Part shown: piece by piece, positions 7,143-15,286 of the stretch | How the letters are laid out: the number at the start of each line of letters is the position of its first letter | Position numbering within the stretch: position 1 is the first letter of the stretch | Source of the DNA: JAUWMI01 sp964454265 | GTDB taxonomy: Bacteria > Sumerlaeota > Sumerlaeia > MWCT01 > JAUWMI01 | Direction of reading: 5' to 3' | Length of the DNA stretch: 15,753 nt | NCBI GenBank assembly: GCA_964454265.1 | Contig: CAYVXD010000098.1 | Span: forward strand, 1-15,753 | The notes under the pieces: model-generated | The model's input: the letters and a program-made list of their open reading frames with translations, nothing else | Databases searched by the model: none | What the model was told of the DNA's origin: nothing | Program-made: the position numbers and the translations under genes

Positions 7143-7366
7143 GACATGATTAACAAGATTTACATGATTACAGGAGATGCTGAGTGATGGATATTGATAA
7201 GCTGACAGAAAAGATAATTGGATGCGCATACAGAGTCCATAAAGATCGACTATGGACTGCCGATAAATTTCGGGTCTTCCGTCGAGGTAAAAAGAAAGTT
7301 CAGAGAATACCGTCGCAGGGATAAATAAAGGGAATTGTTAATCCTGTAAATCTTGTAAATCCTGTC
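7143..7366. mobile_element. inverted-repeat-bounded cassette around a GxxExxY remnant
   Basis: The left arm 7143-7170 (starting gacatgattaacaagattta) and the reverse complement of the right arm 7339-7366 (starting gacaggatttacaagattta) match at about 25 of 28 bases. The arms hug the GxxExxY remnant tightly, with 16 nt on the left and about 10 nt on the right. This suggests that arms and gene moved, or were duplicated, as one unit. No transposase is present, so mobilisation, if any, would be in trans. No clear target-site duplication is visible to me. Confidence 0.5.
7187..7328 (+). pseudogene. internally deleted GxxExxY protein gene
   Basis: From ATG 7187 the frame reads MDIDKLTEKIIGCAYRVHK, the characteristic opening of GxxExxY proteins (TIGR04256-type, usually about 125-130 aa). 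After His18 the homology stops. From 7245, in the +1 frame, the sequence reads IDYGLPINFGSSVEVKRKF and then REYRRRDK to TAA 7326-7328, which matches the family C-terminus (L-I-N-F-G, then K-R). The central roughly 80 residues, including the G-x-x-E-x-x-Y motif itself, are deleted and the two ends are out of frame. The gene is therefore dead. The function of the family is unknown. Confidence 0.7.
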
Positions 7367-7485
7367 AGATATAAATAAGAACATGAGTCAAGGTGTTGTC
7401 GGGCCGCAGGGTGCAGAAGGTAACGTGCGCAAAAACGCCCCGCTAAGTCTAGAGAAAATAGGGTCAGACCGTATTAGGCACAGAG
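7367..7485. other. short intergenic stretch after the dehydrogenase gene
   Basis: No gene is supported. It includes an imperfect palindrome aatagggtcagaccgtatt near 7457-7475. A 37-codon plus-strand ORF (7384-7497) runs into the end of the dehydrogenase gene but lacks an SD. No convincing terminator is seen for the minus-strand gene. Confidence 0.35.
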
Positions 7486-8751
7486 TCAAAGTTTGACGAT
7501 GGGCGTGGTGGTGCGGATGTTCTTGGTGGCATTGCGGGTATCCACGATCAGTGGCGCATGGCGGCAGATGAACTCGTAATCGTAAGAGCCATGATTGGTG
7601 ATAATGACCACGCAATCGGCAGTCTTGAGGAGTTTTGCTGTGAGGGGACGCGAGCGCAGCTCGAGGCCTGCTTCGCGTATCTCTGAAACATAGGGATCGT
7701 TGTATTCAACGTGGGCCCCCTCTTTACGGAGGAGCTGGATCACATCCAGTGCAGGCGATTCGCGCAGATCGCCAACGTTCTTTTTATAGGCAGTGCCTAC
7801 GATTATAATGCGGGCATTCTTTAAGGGTTTTCCGACGCGATTCAGCGCGCTGATAATTTTGTTTACTACGTAGGCCGGCATGTTCGCATTAATATCTCCA
7901 GCCAGCTCGATGAACTTCGCATAATAGTTCAGCGTCTTGAGCTTCCACGAGAGGTAATGCGGATCAATCGGGATGCAGTGGCCGCCGAGTCCTGGCCCGG
8001 GATAAAAGGCCATGAAGCCGAACGGCTTCGTGGCAGCCGCATCAATCACCTCCCACACGTCCAGACCCAGGCGATCGCACATTAAGGCAACCTCATTGAC
8101 CAGGCCAATGTTAACACTACGGAACGTGTTTTCCAGCAGCTTGACCATTTCTGCACATTTGGTAGAGGAAACAGGGATCACAGAATCGAAGATCTTCTTG
8201 TAATACGCCGCTGCCTTGCGTGTGCACTGCGGCGTTATGCCACCGATAATTTTCGGCGTGTCTTTGGTGCGGTAGACTTTGTTTCCCGGATCAACGCGTT
8301 CGGGAGAGAAGGCGAGATAAAAGTCCTTGCCAACCCTAAGACCGCTCTGGCTGAGCTCGGGCATGAGCATCTCGTCGGTAGTGCCCGGATACGTGGTACT
8401 TTCAAGGATAATGATCTGTCCCTTGCGCAGACGTTTACTGATCTCGCTTACTGCGTCGAGAATAAACGAAATGTCCGGGTCTTTGGTTTTCCGTAATGGC
8501 GTCGGCACACAGATGCTGATCGCATCTAGCTCTGTAAGAACATCAAAGTCCGTGGTGGCGCGCAGGCGGCCGCTCTTAACGACCCGCGCCAATGCGCTGT
8601 GCGGAACGTCTTCAATGTACGAGCGCCCGCGATTCACTTTGTCCACCTTGTCTTTATCTACATCAATGCCAATAACCTCAAAGCCGGCATTCGCGATCTC
8701 TACGGCCAGAGGCAGGCCAACGTAGCCCAGCCCAATAACGCCGCATTTCAT
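7486..8751 (-). CDS. nucleotide-sugar 6-dehydrogenase (UDP-GlcNAc/ManNAc dehydrogenase type, WbpA/WecC-like)
   Basis: 421-aa cytoplasmic enzyme of the UDP-glucose/GDP-mannose dehydrogenase family, which oxidises C6 of a UDP-sugar to the uronic acid with two NAD+. The N-terminal Rossmann motif is GVIGLGYVGLP (4-14). GRSYIEDVP (42-50) is typical of the UDP-N-acetylhexosamine branch. Further motifs are CVPTP (81-85), ESTTYPGTT (117-125), FSPERVDPG (148-156), E201/K204/N208 in EMVKLLENTFR, and GGHCIPIDP (256-264) with catalytic Cys259. The C-terminal domain has GTAYKKNVGDLRESPA (319-334). Length is normal and all key residues are intact. AGGAGGAG (8758-8765 on the complement) sits 6 nt before the ATG, a strong SD. 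The product would feed O-antigen, capsule or exopolysaccharide synthesis, but no glycosyltransferase operon adjoins it here. The exact substrate cannot be told from sequence alone. Confidence 0.93.
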   Translation of the reverse strand: MKCGVIGLGYVGLPLAVEIANAGFEVIGIDVDKDKVDKVNRGRSYIEDVPHSALARVVKSGRLRATTDFDVLTELDAISICVPTPLRKTKDPDISFILDAVSEISKRLRKGQIIILESTTYPGTTDEMLMPELSQSGLRVGKDFYLAFSPERVDPGNKVYRTKDTPKIIGGITPQCTRKAAAYYKKIFDSVIPVSSTKCAEMVKLLENTFRSVNIGLVNEVALMCDRLGLDVWEVIDAAATKPFGFMAFYPGPGLGGHCIPIDPHYLSWKLKTLNYYAKFIELAGDINANMPAYVVNKIISALNRVGKPLKNARIIIVGTAYKKNVGDLRESPALDVIQLLRKEGAHVEYNDPYVSEIREAGLELRSRPLTAKLLKTADCVVIITNHGSYDYEFICRHAPLIVDTRNATKNIRTTTPIVKL

Positions 8752-8765
8752 TATACGCTCCTCCT

Positions 8766-9060
8766 CTGAGAGGTGTCTGATTGCTGGTTTATTAGATCAC
8801 AAAATAGCAATGTAACGCTAAGCCCGGTTTCGTTCTCTCTAAAATTTCTCTTCGCTCTCATTGCCCCACCAAAAAATCAAGCAAAAACTATACATAGATG
8901 CCGACTCAAGTGCATGATAAGCAAAAAAAGATAGCATCGCTCGTTTCCTTTGGAAAGACTCGCTCCCGTTTGAGCTCGGCCAGGAGTGAAGTCCCCTGGG
9001 CTTTCCCAGTTTAATGTTGAATTTGCCACTGTTCCGCTATCTTGCAGAACTTAGGCAGGG
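8766..9060. other. intergenic region between two minus-strand genes
   Basis: About 300 nt with no credible ORF. It holds the upstream region of the dehydrogenase gene and the 3' side of the DUF401 gene. A short hairpin (ctggg/cccag, 8996-9009) and a poly-T on the minus strand near 8925-8931 are present, but they do not form a clean terminator together. I see no confident promoter. Confidence 0.4.
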
Positions 9061-10371
9061 TTAAAATTGGAAAAATCGGTAAATGAGAAAGAGAAAAAGT
9101 GCAAAGCTAGCCGTTAAAACTGATACCGGAACTAAATATTGATAGTAAACTTTAACAAGATTTGCTTTAAAATAATCCTTGGTAAGAAGAAGACAGAGGT
9201 GAACCGGAGAGAGCATCATTCCCATGAAACCGAAAGCGTATGCCAGGAAGATGAGCGAAGCTAAATGTTCTGTTGGGACTTCCATTGTGGCGATTAGTGT
9301 GATTACCAGAGGAAATGAGGTTCCCACAAAACCCACTGCAATGCCTGTAATAATGCCGGTGATAAACGGGAGTGCCATTATTAATGCAATGATTGGTATG
9401 TTATAGGTGAGAAGTTCATCTCTCAGGACACTAACCCCGCCACTTCTTTCTAGAATACTTCTGAATACCATTATCGTTACAACAAGAAGTCCTAACTCCC
9501 AGATTGATCTCTTGAGAAAAATTGATTTCACATTTTTCCACTTGAGCTTGTCGGCGAACACAACCCAGGAAAAGCTCAAGATTAAACCAACAAGAATTGG
9601 CGCTCGCTCAAGAAGCTTGGATTCAAAATGAAAATTGCTCTCGACGACATTAATGCAAATTCCAAGGAATAAAAGCGTAAACACCACCAAAAAAATAGGG
9701 ACGAGTTCGTTAAGGAAACTAAGGAAATTTTGCTTTGTGTAGTCACGATGTTTTTTATCGCCGAGGGAGACATTGCGGAGCATGATGAGATAGCCTGCAC
9801 CAAGGGCAACCAGCGTCATGGGCAAATTCAGAAGCATGAATTTCCAGGCCGGAACATTGGTTAGCGAGAGGGCAAGGATAACTCCAGGATAGAGGGGGAA
9901 CCAGTATTCCCATATGTGCCTGAACCAGTAGTTGATGCCGGTTTTGTGATGAGGGAGGAGCGTTGAGTTCTCGCTCACCGCTCCCACCATGGGGGCAGAA
10001 AAGACTGCCCCTCCGGGCATTGGAAGAAGACCAATGAGCGCCGGAAATGTAACCAGAGTAATCCGACTCTCTCCAACAAGTCTCCTAAACGATTTGACAA
10101 TCCTTTCCAGCCTCCCTCCCAGCGACATCGCGCTGGAGAGGGATAAGATGCCCATAACAATTACCGCAACAGAAAATGTATCTAGTGAAAAAATTCCGCT
10201 TATTATTGCCTTTGTGAAATTCTGTACAGGCATCTGAAAGAAAATGCCCAGGAAAATACTCCCTATAATGAGAGAGAAACTCAGGGGGATTTTGCATTTT
10301 AATCCAACGACAACAAGAGCGAGAACCCCCAGAATTTTTATTAACGCCGGTATTTGATTTAACCATTCCAT
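9061..10371 (-). CDS. DUF401 family integral membrane protein (putative transporter)
   Basis: 436 aa starting MEWLNQIPALIKIL. It is highly hydrophobic, with roughly ten to twelve membrane segments. It carries the DUF401 signatures LLPMPGGAVFSAPMV (about 115-129) and INYWFRHIWEYWFPLYPGV (about 146-164). DUF401 belongs among the ion-transporter-like permeases related to gluconate/C4-dicarboxylate carriers; the substrate is unknown. Start choice: in-frame ATG 10380 and TTG 10410 lie upstream. The truncated second copy at the right end of the window conserves the ATG of MEWL and the AAAG-containing leader, but the upstream ATG is AGA there. That supports 10371. The SD is weak (AAAG about 11 nt upstream). 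A hairpin atccgcct/aggcggat lies 60 nt upstream. The gene is co-directional with, but about 310 nt from, the dehydrogenase gene. Confidence 0.88.
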   Translation of the reverse strand: MEWLNQIPALIKILGVLALVVVGLKCKIPLSFSLIIGSIFLGIFFQMPVQNFTKAIISGIFSLDTFSVAVIVMGILSLSSAMSLGGRLERIVKSFRRLVGESRITLVTFPALIGLLPMPGGAVFSAPMVGAVSENSTLLPHHKTGINYWFRHIWEYWFPLYPGVILALSLTNVPAWKFMLLNLPMTLVALGAGYLIMLRNVSLGDKKHRDYTKQNFLSFLNELVPIFLVVFTLLFLGICINVVESNFHFESKLLERAPILVGLILSFSWVVFADKLKWKNVKSIFLKRSIWELGLLVVTIMVFRSILERSGGVSVLRDELLTYNIPIIALIMALPFITGIITGIAVGFVGTSFPLVITLIATMEVPTEHLASLIFLAYAFGFMGMMLSPVHLCLLLTKDYFKANLVKVYYQYLVPVSVLTASFALFLFLIYRFFQF

Positions 10372-10429
10372 AGAAAGCATCTTTACATGATTACGCACAT
10401 ATACCGTCAAGGAAAATTCGTGCGAATTT

Positions 10430-10451
10430 ATCCGCCTGGCCTGAGGCGGAT
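10430..10451. repeat. inverted repeat ATCCGCCT...AGGCGGAT
   Basis: An 8-bp perfect stem (atccgcct, aggcggat) with a 6-nt loop (ggcctg). It lies upstream of the DUF401 gene. A similar but weaker cccgcc-aga-ggcgg pair is at about 2381-2395. It could be a regulator site or a dispersed hairpin repeat. Confidence 0.5.
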
Positions 10452-10721
10452 CTATTTAGTATCTCAAAAAAATCGAAACGCAAGTAATTCCACATCTCTC
10501 AGGATTGTCAATTCTTATAAAAAGCCAGAATCGTGAGAAGTTGATGCGGCTGTCTTGCTTAAGGACGCTTTCCACAGTTGAGGTTGCATTCATAATGGTG
10601 TCACTGCTGCAAGTTTGTGCTATATTTGGATACCCAGCTAGTAACAACACGAGTAATTTCTATTTTTTATAGAATTATGGCGCCAACTCTACAAAATTAA
10701 GCCCTGTGGAATATTTCGATA

Positions 10722-10750
10722 TTGACAGGAAATATTATATTTAGGATACC
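10722..10750 (+). promoter_or_regulatory. possible promoter upstream of the secreted repeat-protein gene
   Basis: A perfect TTGACA (10722-10727) lies in AT-rich DNA. With a 17-nt spacer the -10 would be GATACC (10745-10750), a poor match. Other -10-like words (tattat, tatatt) are at the wrong spacing. Weak evidence. Confidence 0.25.
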
Positions 10751-10840
10751 TGCTTTCGGAATTGTTTACTGAAATGCATACTTTTATCTCTTGCAAAATG
10801 AGCACGATAGTCTTTTGAGGATAGGAGTAAGATCACGTGG

Positions 10841-11140
10841 GTGGTCAGAAAAAAAAGAGAAAAGATATGCGAGCACGAGCTTTATGGCAGAGTTTCGACT
10901 TCTTCTATTACGGCAATGATGATCCTTGCTCTGTCCCTGTTGAGCTCTGTACAGTATGGCACTCTTTTCAGTTTCGACACAGCACGTTCATTTATCGAAA
11001 GGAACCGAGGAGTAATTAGTAAAAAGTCTATGCCGATTCGCTTCTGGTTAGCTCGCATGAACGCACCGCATTTTGTAATTCCAGGCGGGCAGCTGGGCGC
11101 AACGGCTCAAATTATTTCCCAGCAAAGGAGAATGCCATGA
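10841..11140 (+). CDS. small ORF with signal-like segment, overlapping the repeat-protein start (doubtful)
   Basis: A GTG-started 99-codon ORF. It has a basic N-terminus (MVRKKREK), a hydrophobic stretch at residues 23-38 (SITAMMILALSLLSSV), then a polar tail that shows no known domain. Its stop overlaps the ATG of the 1363-aa gene by ATGA, which could couple translation. TAGGAG at 10822-10827 is 13 nt before GTG 10841, long for an SD. It better suits GTG 10837 in another frame, whose 60-aa product looks random. It may be a decayed secreted-protein gene or noncoding leader. Confidence 0.25.
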   Translation: MVRKKREKICEHELYGRVSTSSITAMMILALSLLSSVQYGTLFSFDTARSFIERNRGVISKKSMPIRFWLARMNAPHFVIPGGQLGATAQIISQQRRMP

Positions 11141-14100
11141 ACTTATCAAAGCTGTTCTCTTATTCCGTCTCTTGTATCTGGTTACGAATCTCTTCTCTTG
11201 GGAGTAGGAACAAATCTTCACGTTTCTATGAAAATTTGGCGCTGGTCATGCTTGGCATTCTGATGTTAGCATTTCCCGCGCAGTGGACCGGCGCAAGAGA
11301 GGTGCCCTTCAGCGCAGGCAATCTGATTGATGGAGAATTTGGCTTGCCGGGTTCCGTGTACGCGGCGGACGTGGATGGCGACGGGGACCTGGACGTCCTC
11401 AGCGCTGGAGCTGGCGATGATGTCGCCTGGTGGGAAAACACGAATGGCGACGGCACGGCCTGGACAGAGCACATCGTGGATGGAACTTTCGACTATGCGA
11501 ATTCTGTGTATGCGGCGGACATGGATGGCGACGGCGATCTGGATGTCCTCGGAGCAGCTTACCTGGACAACGACATCACCTGGTGGGAAAACACCAATGG
11601 TGATGGTACGGCCTGGGCTGAGCACACTGTGGATGCGGACTTCAACGGAGCGTATTCCGTGTATGCGGCGGACATGGATGGCGACGGCGACCTGGACGTG
11701 CTCGGCGCGGCTTACTGGGACGACGACATCACCTGGTGGGAAAACGATGAAGCCACCACGTGGACGGAGCACACCGTGGATGCGAATTTTGATGCAGCGG
11801 CTTCCGTGTATGCGGCGGACGTGGACAGCGACGGCGACCTGGACGTCCTCGGCGCAGCTTACTCTGACGACGACATCACTTGGTGGGAAAACACGAATGG
11901 TGATGGCACGGCCTGGACAGAGCACACTGTGGGCGGGGGTTTCAACGGAGCGTTTTCCGTGTATGCGGCTGATGTAGATGGCGACGGCGACATAGACGTC
12001 CTCGGCTCGGCTTCAATTGACGATGACGTTACTTGGTGGGAAAACACTAATGGAGACGGCACGGCATGGGATGAGCACACTGTGGATGCGGACTTCGACG
12101 GCGCAAATTGCGTGAATGCAGCCGACCTGGATGGCGACGGTGACCTGGACATCCTTGGAACGGCCCAAAATGCCGATGACATCACTTGGTGGGAAAACAC
12201 GAATGGCGACGGCACAGCCTGGACGGAGTACACGCTGGATGCGAATTTCGACTTTGCAGTTTCAGTGTATGCGGCCGACGTGGATGGTGATGGTAGCCTG
12301 GACGTCCTCGGCGCGGCAAGAGATGCTAATGACATTGCCTGGTGGGAGAATGAGACCATCCACCGCAGTGCACTGTTTCCAAATGGAATTACGGTGGATG
12401 GAAGTTTTAATGGGGCGCAATCCGTATATGCGGCAGACATAGATGGCGACGGCGACCTGGATGTGCTCGGAGCGGCTTATGATGCCCATGACATCACCTG
12501 GTGGGCCAACGCGGATAGTGCCGGTACGTCCTGGACAGAACACACCGTGGATGTGGATTTCCTCGGGGCGAACGCGGTGTATGCGGCGGATGTAGATGGC
12601 GATGGCGATCTGGACATCCTTGGAGCAGCTTATGGTGCGAATGACATGACCTGGTGGGAGAACACGGATGATATTGGTACGTCCTGGACAGAGCACGCCG
12701 TGGCTGCGAATTTCAACGGAGCCTATTCCGTGTATGTGGCGGACCTGGATGGCGACGGCGACCTGGACGTACTCGGTGCGGCTTCAATTGACGATGATAT
12801 CACCTGGTGGGAAAACACGAATGGCGCCGGCACTGCCTGGACAGAGCACACCGTGGATGCGAATTTCAATGGAGCGCATTCTGTGTATGCGGCGGACGTG
12901 GATGGCGACGGCGACATGGACGTCCTCGGCGCCGCTTACAATGACGACGACATTACCTGGTGGGAGAACGCTAATGATGTTGGTACGTCCTGGACGGAGC
13001 ACATCGTGGATGCAAATTTCGATGGAGCAAATTCTGTGTATGCAGTGGACGTGGACGGCGACGGCGACCTGGACGTACTCGGTGCGGCTTCAATTGACGA
13101 TGACATTACCTTGTGGGAAAACACGAATGGCGTTGGAACATCCTGGACGGAGCACACCGTGGAGGGCGATTTCCTCAGCGCGAATAGCGTATATGGAGCG
13201 GACATGGATGGCGACGGTGACATGGATATAGTCGGAGCGGCTTATGATGCCAATGACATCACCTGGTGGGAGAACGCAGATGGCGTTGGAACATCCTGGA
13301 CGGAGCACACCGTGGAGGGCGATTTCGACGGAGCGTGGGCCGTGTATGTGGCAGACGTGGATGGCGATGCCGACCTGGACATCCTCGGAGCGGCATCCAT
13401 TGCCGATGACATCAGCTGGTGGGAGAACAAGGGCGGGCAATTTAAGTTGCCAACGACAGACTCCGCGCCCGCGACTATTACAGACGGTGAAATGGACGAC
13501 GCACTGAAGATTGTCACCACCCACAACGGACGCACCGGCGACACGGATATAGAAGTGGCAACACTGGAACTGCTGTTCGAGGAAAGCGCGGGCGATCCAT
13601 TGACCAGCGCCGAGGCCAATGCGATTATTGAAAACTTGCACATTTACCTTGATGACGGCTCGGGCACGTTCGAAAGCGGTTCCGACACGCTGACCACTAC
13701 TGTAAGCACGCTTGTTTTGAACAATGGCGTACAAACGGCGGCGTTCTCGGACGGCGACCCGAATGTACAGGTGGCCTATGGAACGCCAAGAACGTATTTC
13801 GTGGTAGCGGAATTGGCCAGTAACGCCGCATCCCAGACTCCAAATCAGTTCCGCATCACCCATATCACGGAGTCAAGCAGCACCGCGGAAGACCGTGACC
13901 ATGACATTGATCTGATAATGGAATACGCAGCGAATACCCTTTCATCGATTGTCACAGCTGCTCCGGTGCCGACACCTACTCCTACACCAACACCAACTCC
14001 GTCACCAAGCCCATCGCCAACACCTACTCCAACGCCGACACCTACTCCTACACCAACAGCAACACCTACACCCACTCCGTCACCAAGCCCATCGCCAACG

Positions 14101-15228
14101 CCCACTCCAACGCCGACACCCACTCCGTCACCAAGCCCATCGCCAACGCCCAGTCCAACGTCGACACCCACACCTACTCCGACTTCCAGTCCAACACCAA
14201 CTCCGTCACCCACACCTTTTTATATTGCCTATGACTTTCTCCCGGATCGTGAGGAATGGACTACTGGTGGCGCGCCGATTTTCTATAGCGTGCCTAATTT
14301 CGCCTGGGAACCTGACTACCTGAAGATAACCTCATCAACGAATACGAATACGTTCGGCTACTGGGTGAGTCCGCAGGATGCCATTCCTGCTGACGTAGAC
14401 TATCTCTATCGCGCACGGTTCACGGTTTCTACCGATATAACGGACCAATCGGTTGTTCCCCAGATACGGGTTCGCGCAAACTCATTGAACCTGCAGCAGT
14501 ATGATGTGCTTTCGATCGAAAGCGCGGGTAACGGCGGTTCATCTCCAGAAACATCGGGTACGGATTACGATCTCTACTTTGTGCCGCCAGCAAATGATAC
14601 TGCCGCTATGCTTGCGTTTGACCTGCTGAACTTCAATCCGTTCGATACTCCAGAGGGAGAAGTTTCGCTGGATACAGTAACGGTTGATCGTTTTGCCTTG
14701 GATTCGCTCTCAACTCCGACAGTTGTTCAGGATTACACTTTCGAGTTGAGCCAGGACGGCTGGACCACAGGCGGTGCCCCGATAGCCTTTGCTCCGCCGC
14801 AGTATATCTATTCTGCAGGTGCACTTGAGCTGCGGGCAACAACCAACACCAATACGTTTGGCTACTGGGTGAACGATCCTGCGGATATAACCATTGAGGC
14901 GGATCGCTTGTATCGCGGGACATTTGAAGTTCGGACAGACGTGACCAACCCTGCGCTGGTTCCAGAGATGCGGCTGCGGTTCAACACCGGCAATCTGCAA
15001 GCATCGCACACCTTCGGTATACAGAGTGCAGGCGATGGTGCAAATTCCCCTGGCACTACGAACACGACATACGATTGGATGTATTTCTTACCACCAGCCA
15101 CCTGTGTCGGCGAAGAGCTCATCGTCTCCTTCGACCTGCTCAACTTCAATCCATTCGACGCTGCAAGTGCGAGTTTAAGCCTCGACCGCGCCACAATCGA
15201 GACGCTCGAACCTCCGTCTTCACCCTAA
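11137..15228 (+). CDS. large secreted FG-GAP/VCBS-repeat protein with Pro/Thr/Ser linker and twin C-terminal modules
   Basis: 1363 aa; AAAGGAG 6 nt before ATG. Signal peptide: a long N-region, hydrophobic core about 33-47, probable cleavage after WTGA (50-53). Residues 66-765 carry 14 repeats of about 51 residues built on VYAADxDGDGDLDVLGAA, then xDDITWWENTNG and TAWTEHTV. Each has an Asp-rich D-x-D-G-D-G-D-x-D loop, typical of Ca2+-binding FG-GAP/VCBS beta-propeller blades. Repeat starts fall near residues 74, 124, 175, 224, 275, 326, 377, 430, 481, 532, 583, 634, 685 and 736. Residues 770-940 form a separate Ig-like or beta-sandwich-like domain. Residues 943-1027 are a PT/PS linker. Residues 1028-1190 and 1195-1358 are two copies of one module sharing TTGGAP, NTNTFGYWV, SAG(N/D)G and FDLLNFNPFD; I do not recognise a named family. 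There is no LPXTG, PEP-CTERM or T9SS signal at the C-terminus. Likely extracellular or cell-surface, perhaps in adhesion or glycan binding (inference). No catalytic motif is visible. Confidence 0.9.
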   Translation: MNLSKLFSYSVSCIWLRISSLGSRNKSSRFYENLALVMLGILMLAFPAQWTGAREVPFSAGNLIDGEFGLPGSVYAADVDGDGDLDVLSAGAGDDVAWWENTNGDGTAWTEHIVDGTFDYANSVYAADMDGDGDLDVLGAAYLDNDITWWENTNGDGTAWAEHTVDADFNGAYSVYAADMDGDGDLDVLGAAYWDDDITWWENDEATTWTEHTVDANFDAAASVYAADVDSDGDLDVLGAAYSDDDITWWENTNGDGTAWTEHTVGGGFNGAFSVYAADVDGDGDIDVLGSASIDDDVTWWENTNGDGTAWDEHTVDADFDGANCVNAADLDGDGDLDILGTAQNADDITWWENTNGDGTAWTEYTLDANFDFAVSVYAADVDGDGSLDVLGAARDANDIAWWENETIHRSALFPNGITVDGSFNGAQSVYAADIDGDGDLDVLGAAYDAHDITWWANADSAGTSWTEHTVDVDFLGANAVYAADVDGDGDLDILGAAYGANDMTWWENTDDIGTSWTEHAVAANFNGAYSVYVADLDGDGDLDVLGAASIDDDITWWENTNGAGTAWTEHTVDANFNGAHSVYAADVDGDGDMDVLGAAYNDDDITWWENANDVGTSWTEHIVDANFDGANSVYAVDVDGDGDLDVLGAASIDDDITLWENTNGVGTSWTEHTVEGDFLSANSVYGADMDGDGDMDIVGAAYDANDITWWENADGVGTSWTEHTVEGDFDGAWAVYVADVDGDADLDILGAASIADDISWWENKGGQFKLPTTDSAPATITDGEMDDALKIVTTHNGRTGDTDIEVATLELLFEESAGDPLTSAEANAIIENLHIYLDDGSGTFESGSDTLTTTVSTLVLNNGVQTAAFSDGDPNVQVAYGTPRTYFVVAELASNAASQTPNQFRITHITESSSTAEDRDHDIDLIMEYAANTLSSIVTAAPVPTPTPTPTPTPSPSPSPTPTPTPTPTPTPTATPTPTPSPSPSPTPTPTPTPTPSPSPSPTPSPTSTPTPTPTSSPTPTPSPTPFYIAYDFLPDREEWTTGGAPIFYSVPNFAWEPDYLKITSSTNTNTFGYWVSPQDAIPADVDYLYRARFTVSTDITDQSVVPQIRVRANSLNLQQYDVLSIESAGNGGSSPETSGTDYDLYFVPPANDTAAMLAFDLLNFNPFDTPEGEVSLDTVTVDRFALDSLSTPTVVQDYTFELSQDGWTTGGAPIAFAPPQYIYSAGALELRATTNTNTFGYWVNDPADITIEADRLYRGTFEVRTDVTNPALVPEMRLRFNTGNLQASHTFGIQSAGDGANSPGTTNTTYDWMYFLPPATCVGEELIVSFDLLNFNPFDAASASLSLDRATIETLEPPSSP
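11335..13428 (+). repeat. tandem coding repeats, 14 units of about 153 bp
   Basis: The DNA encoding the propeller blades is itself repetitive, with words such as gtgtatgcggcggac, gatggcgacggcgacctgga and acctggtgggaaaac recurring every 147-159 bp. The regular register breaks once, at 12352-12396, where the usual GTAWTEH segment is replaced by an unrelated 15-residue stretch (ETIHRSALFPNGITV). This leaves seven units on each side. Confidence 0.85.
13963..14217 (+). repeat. low-complexity Pro/Thr/Ser linker repeats
   Basis: Encodes 85 residues of alternating Pro with Thr or Ser (PTPTPTPSPSPSPTP-like). Within it a block of about 26 bp (containing gtcaccaagcccatcgccaa) occurs three times, starting near 13996, 14074 and 14123. 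It is an extended, probably flexible and slippage-prone spacer between the propeller part and the C-terminal modules. Confidence 0.8.
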
Positions 15229-15253
15229 CTTACCTATCGGCAGACAATCATGT

Positions 15254-15286
15254 AGGGGCACGTCGCGGCGTGCCCCTTCTTTTTTT
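15254..15286 (+). terminator. intrinsic terminator after the repeat-protein gene
   Basis: A 9-bp perfect GC-rich stem (aggggcacg, 15254-15262; cgtgcccct, 15269-15277) with a 6-nt loop is followed by ttcttttttt. It lies 26 nt after the stop codon. The stem sequence also resembles common taggggcacg dispersed hairpins. Confidence 0.8.

Larger units (their letters stand above)
10372..10836. other. divergent intergenic region between the DUF401 gene and the repeat-protein gene
   Basis: About 460 nt, AT-rich. It contains the hairpin at 10430-10451 and a candidate promoter at 10722. A 64-codon minus-strand ORF (10456-10650, GTG start) reads plausibly in parts (STVESVLKQDSRINFSRFWL) but has no SD and no family I recognise. 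It may be a fragment or chance. Because the flanking genes diverge, regulatory sites for both are expected here. Confidence 0.35.

Noticed and set aside
7384..7497. 37-codon plus-strand ORF at the end of the dehydrogenase gene
   Set aside because: No SD, antisense overlap with the dehydrogenase stop, no recognisable motif.
10456..10650. 64-codon minus-strand ORF upstream of the DUF401 gene
   Set aside because: No SD and no family recognised. Kept only as a possible fragment in the intergenic note.
11335..13428. CRISPR-like periodic repeats
   Set aside because: The period of about 153 bp is coding in one continuous frame, with no short identical repeat and unique spacer pattern.
11266..13863. 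Long antisense and shifted-frame ORFs across the repeat-protein gene
   Set aside because: They are by-products of the GC-rich 153-bp coding repeats (repetitive VHVRRIHG-type peptides) and have no starts or domains of their own.
13845..14213. Gly/Val-rich antisense ORF over the Pro/Thr linker
   Set aside because: It is the reverse-strand image of the PT repeats (VGVGVGVGDG) and not an independent gene.
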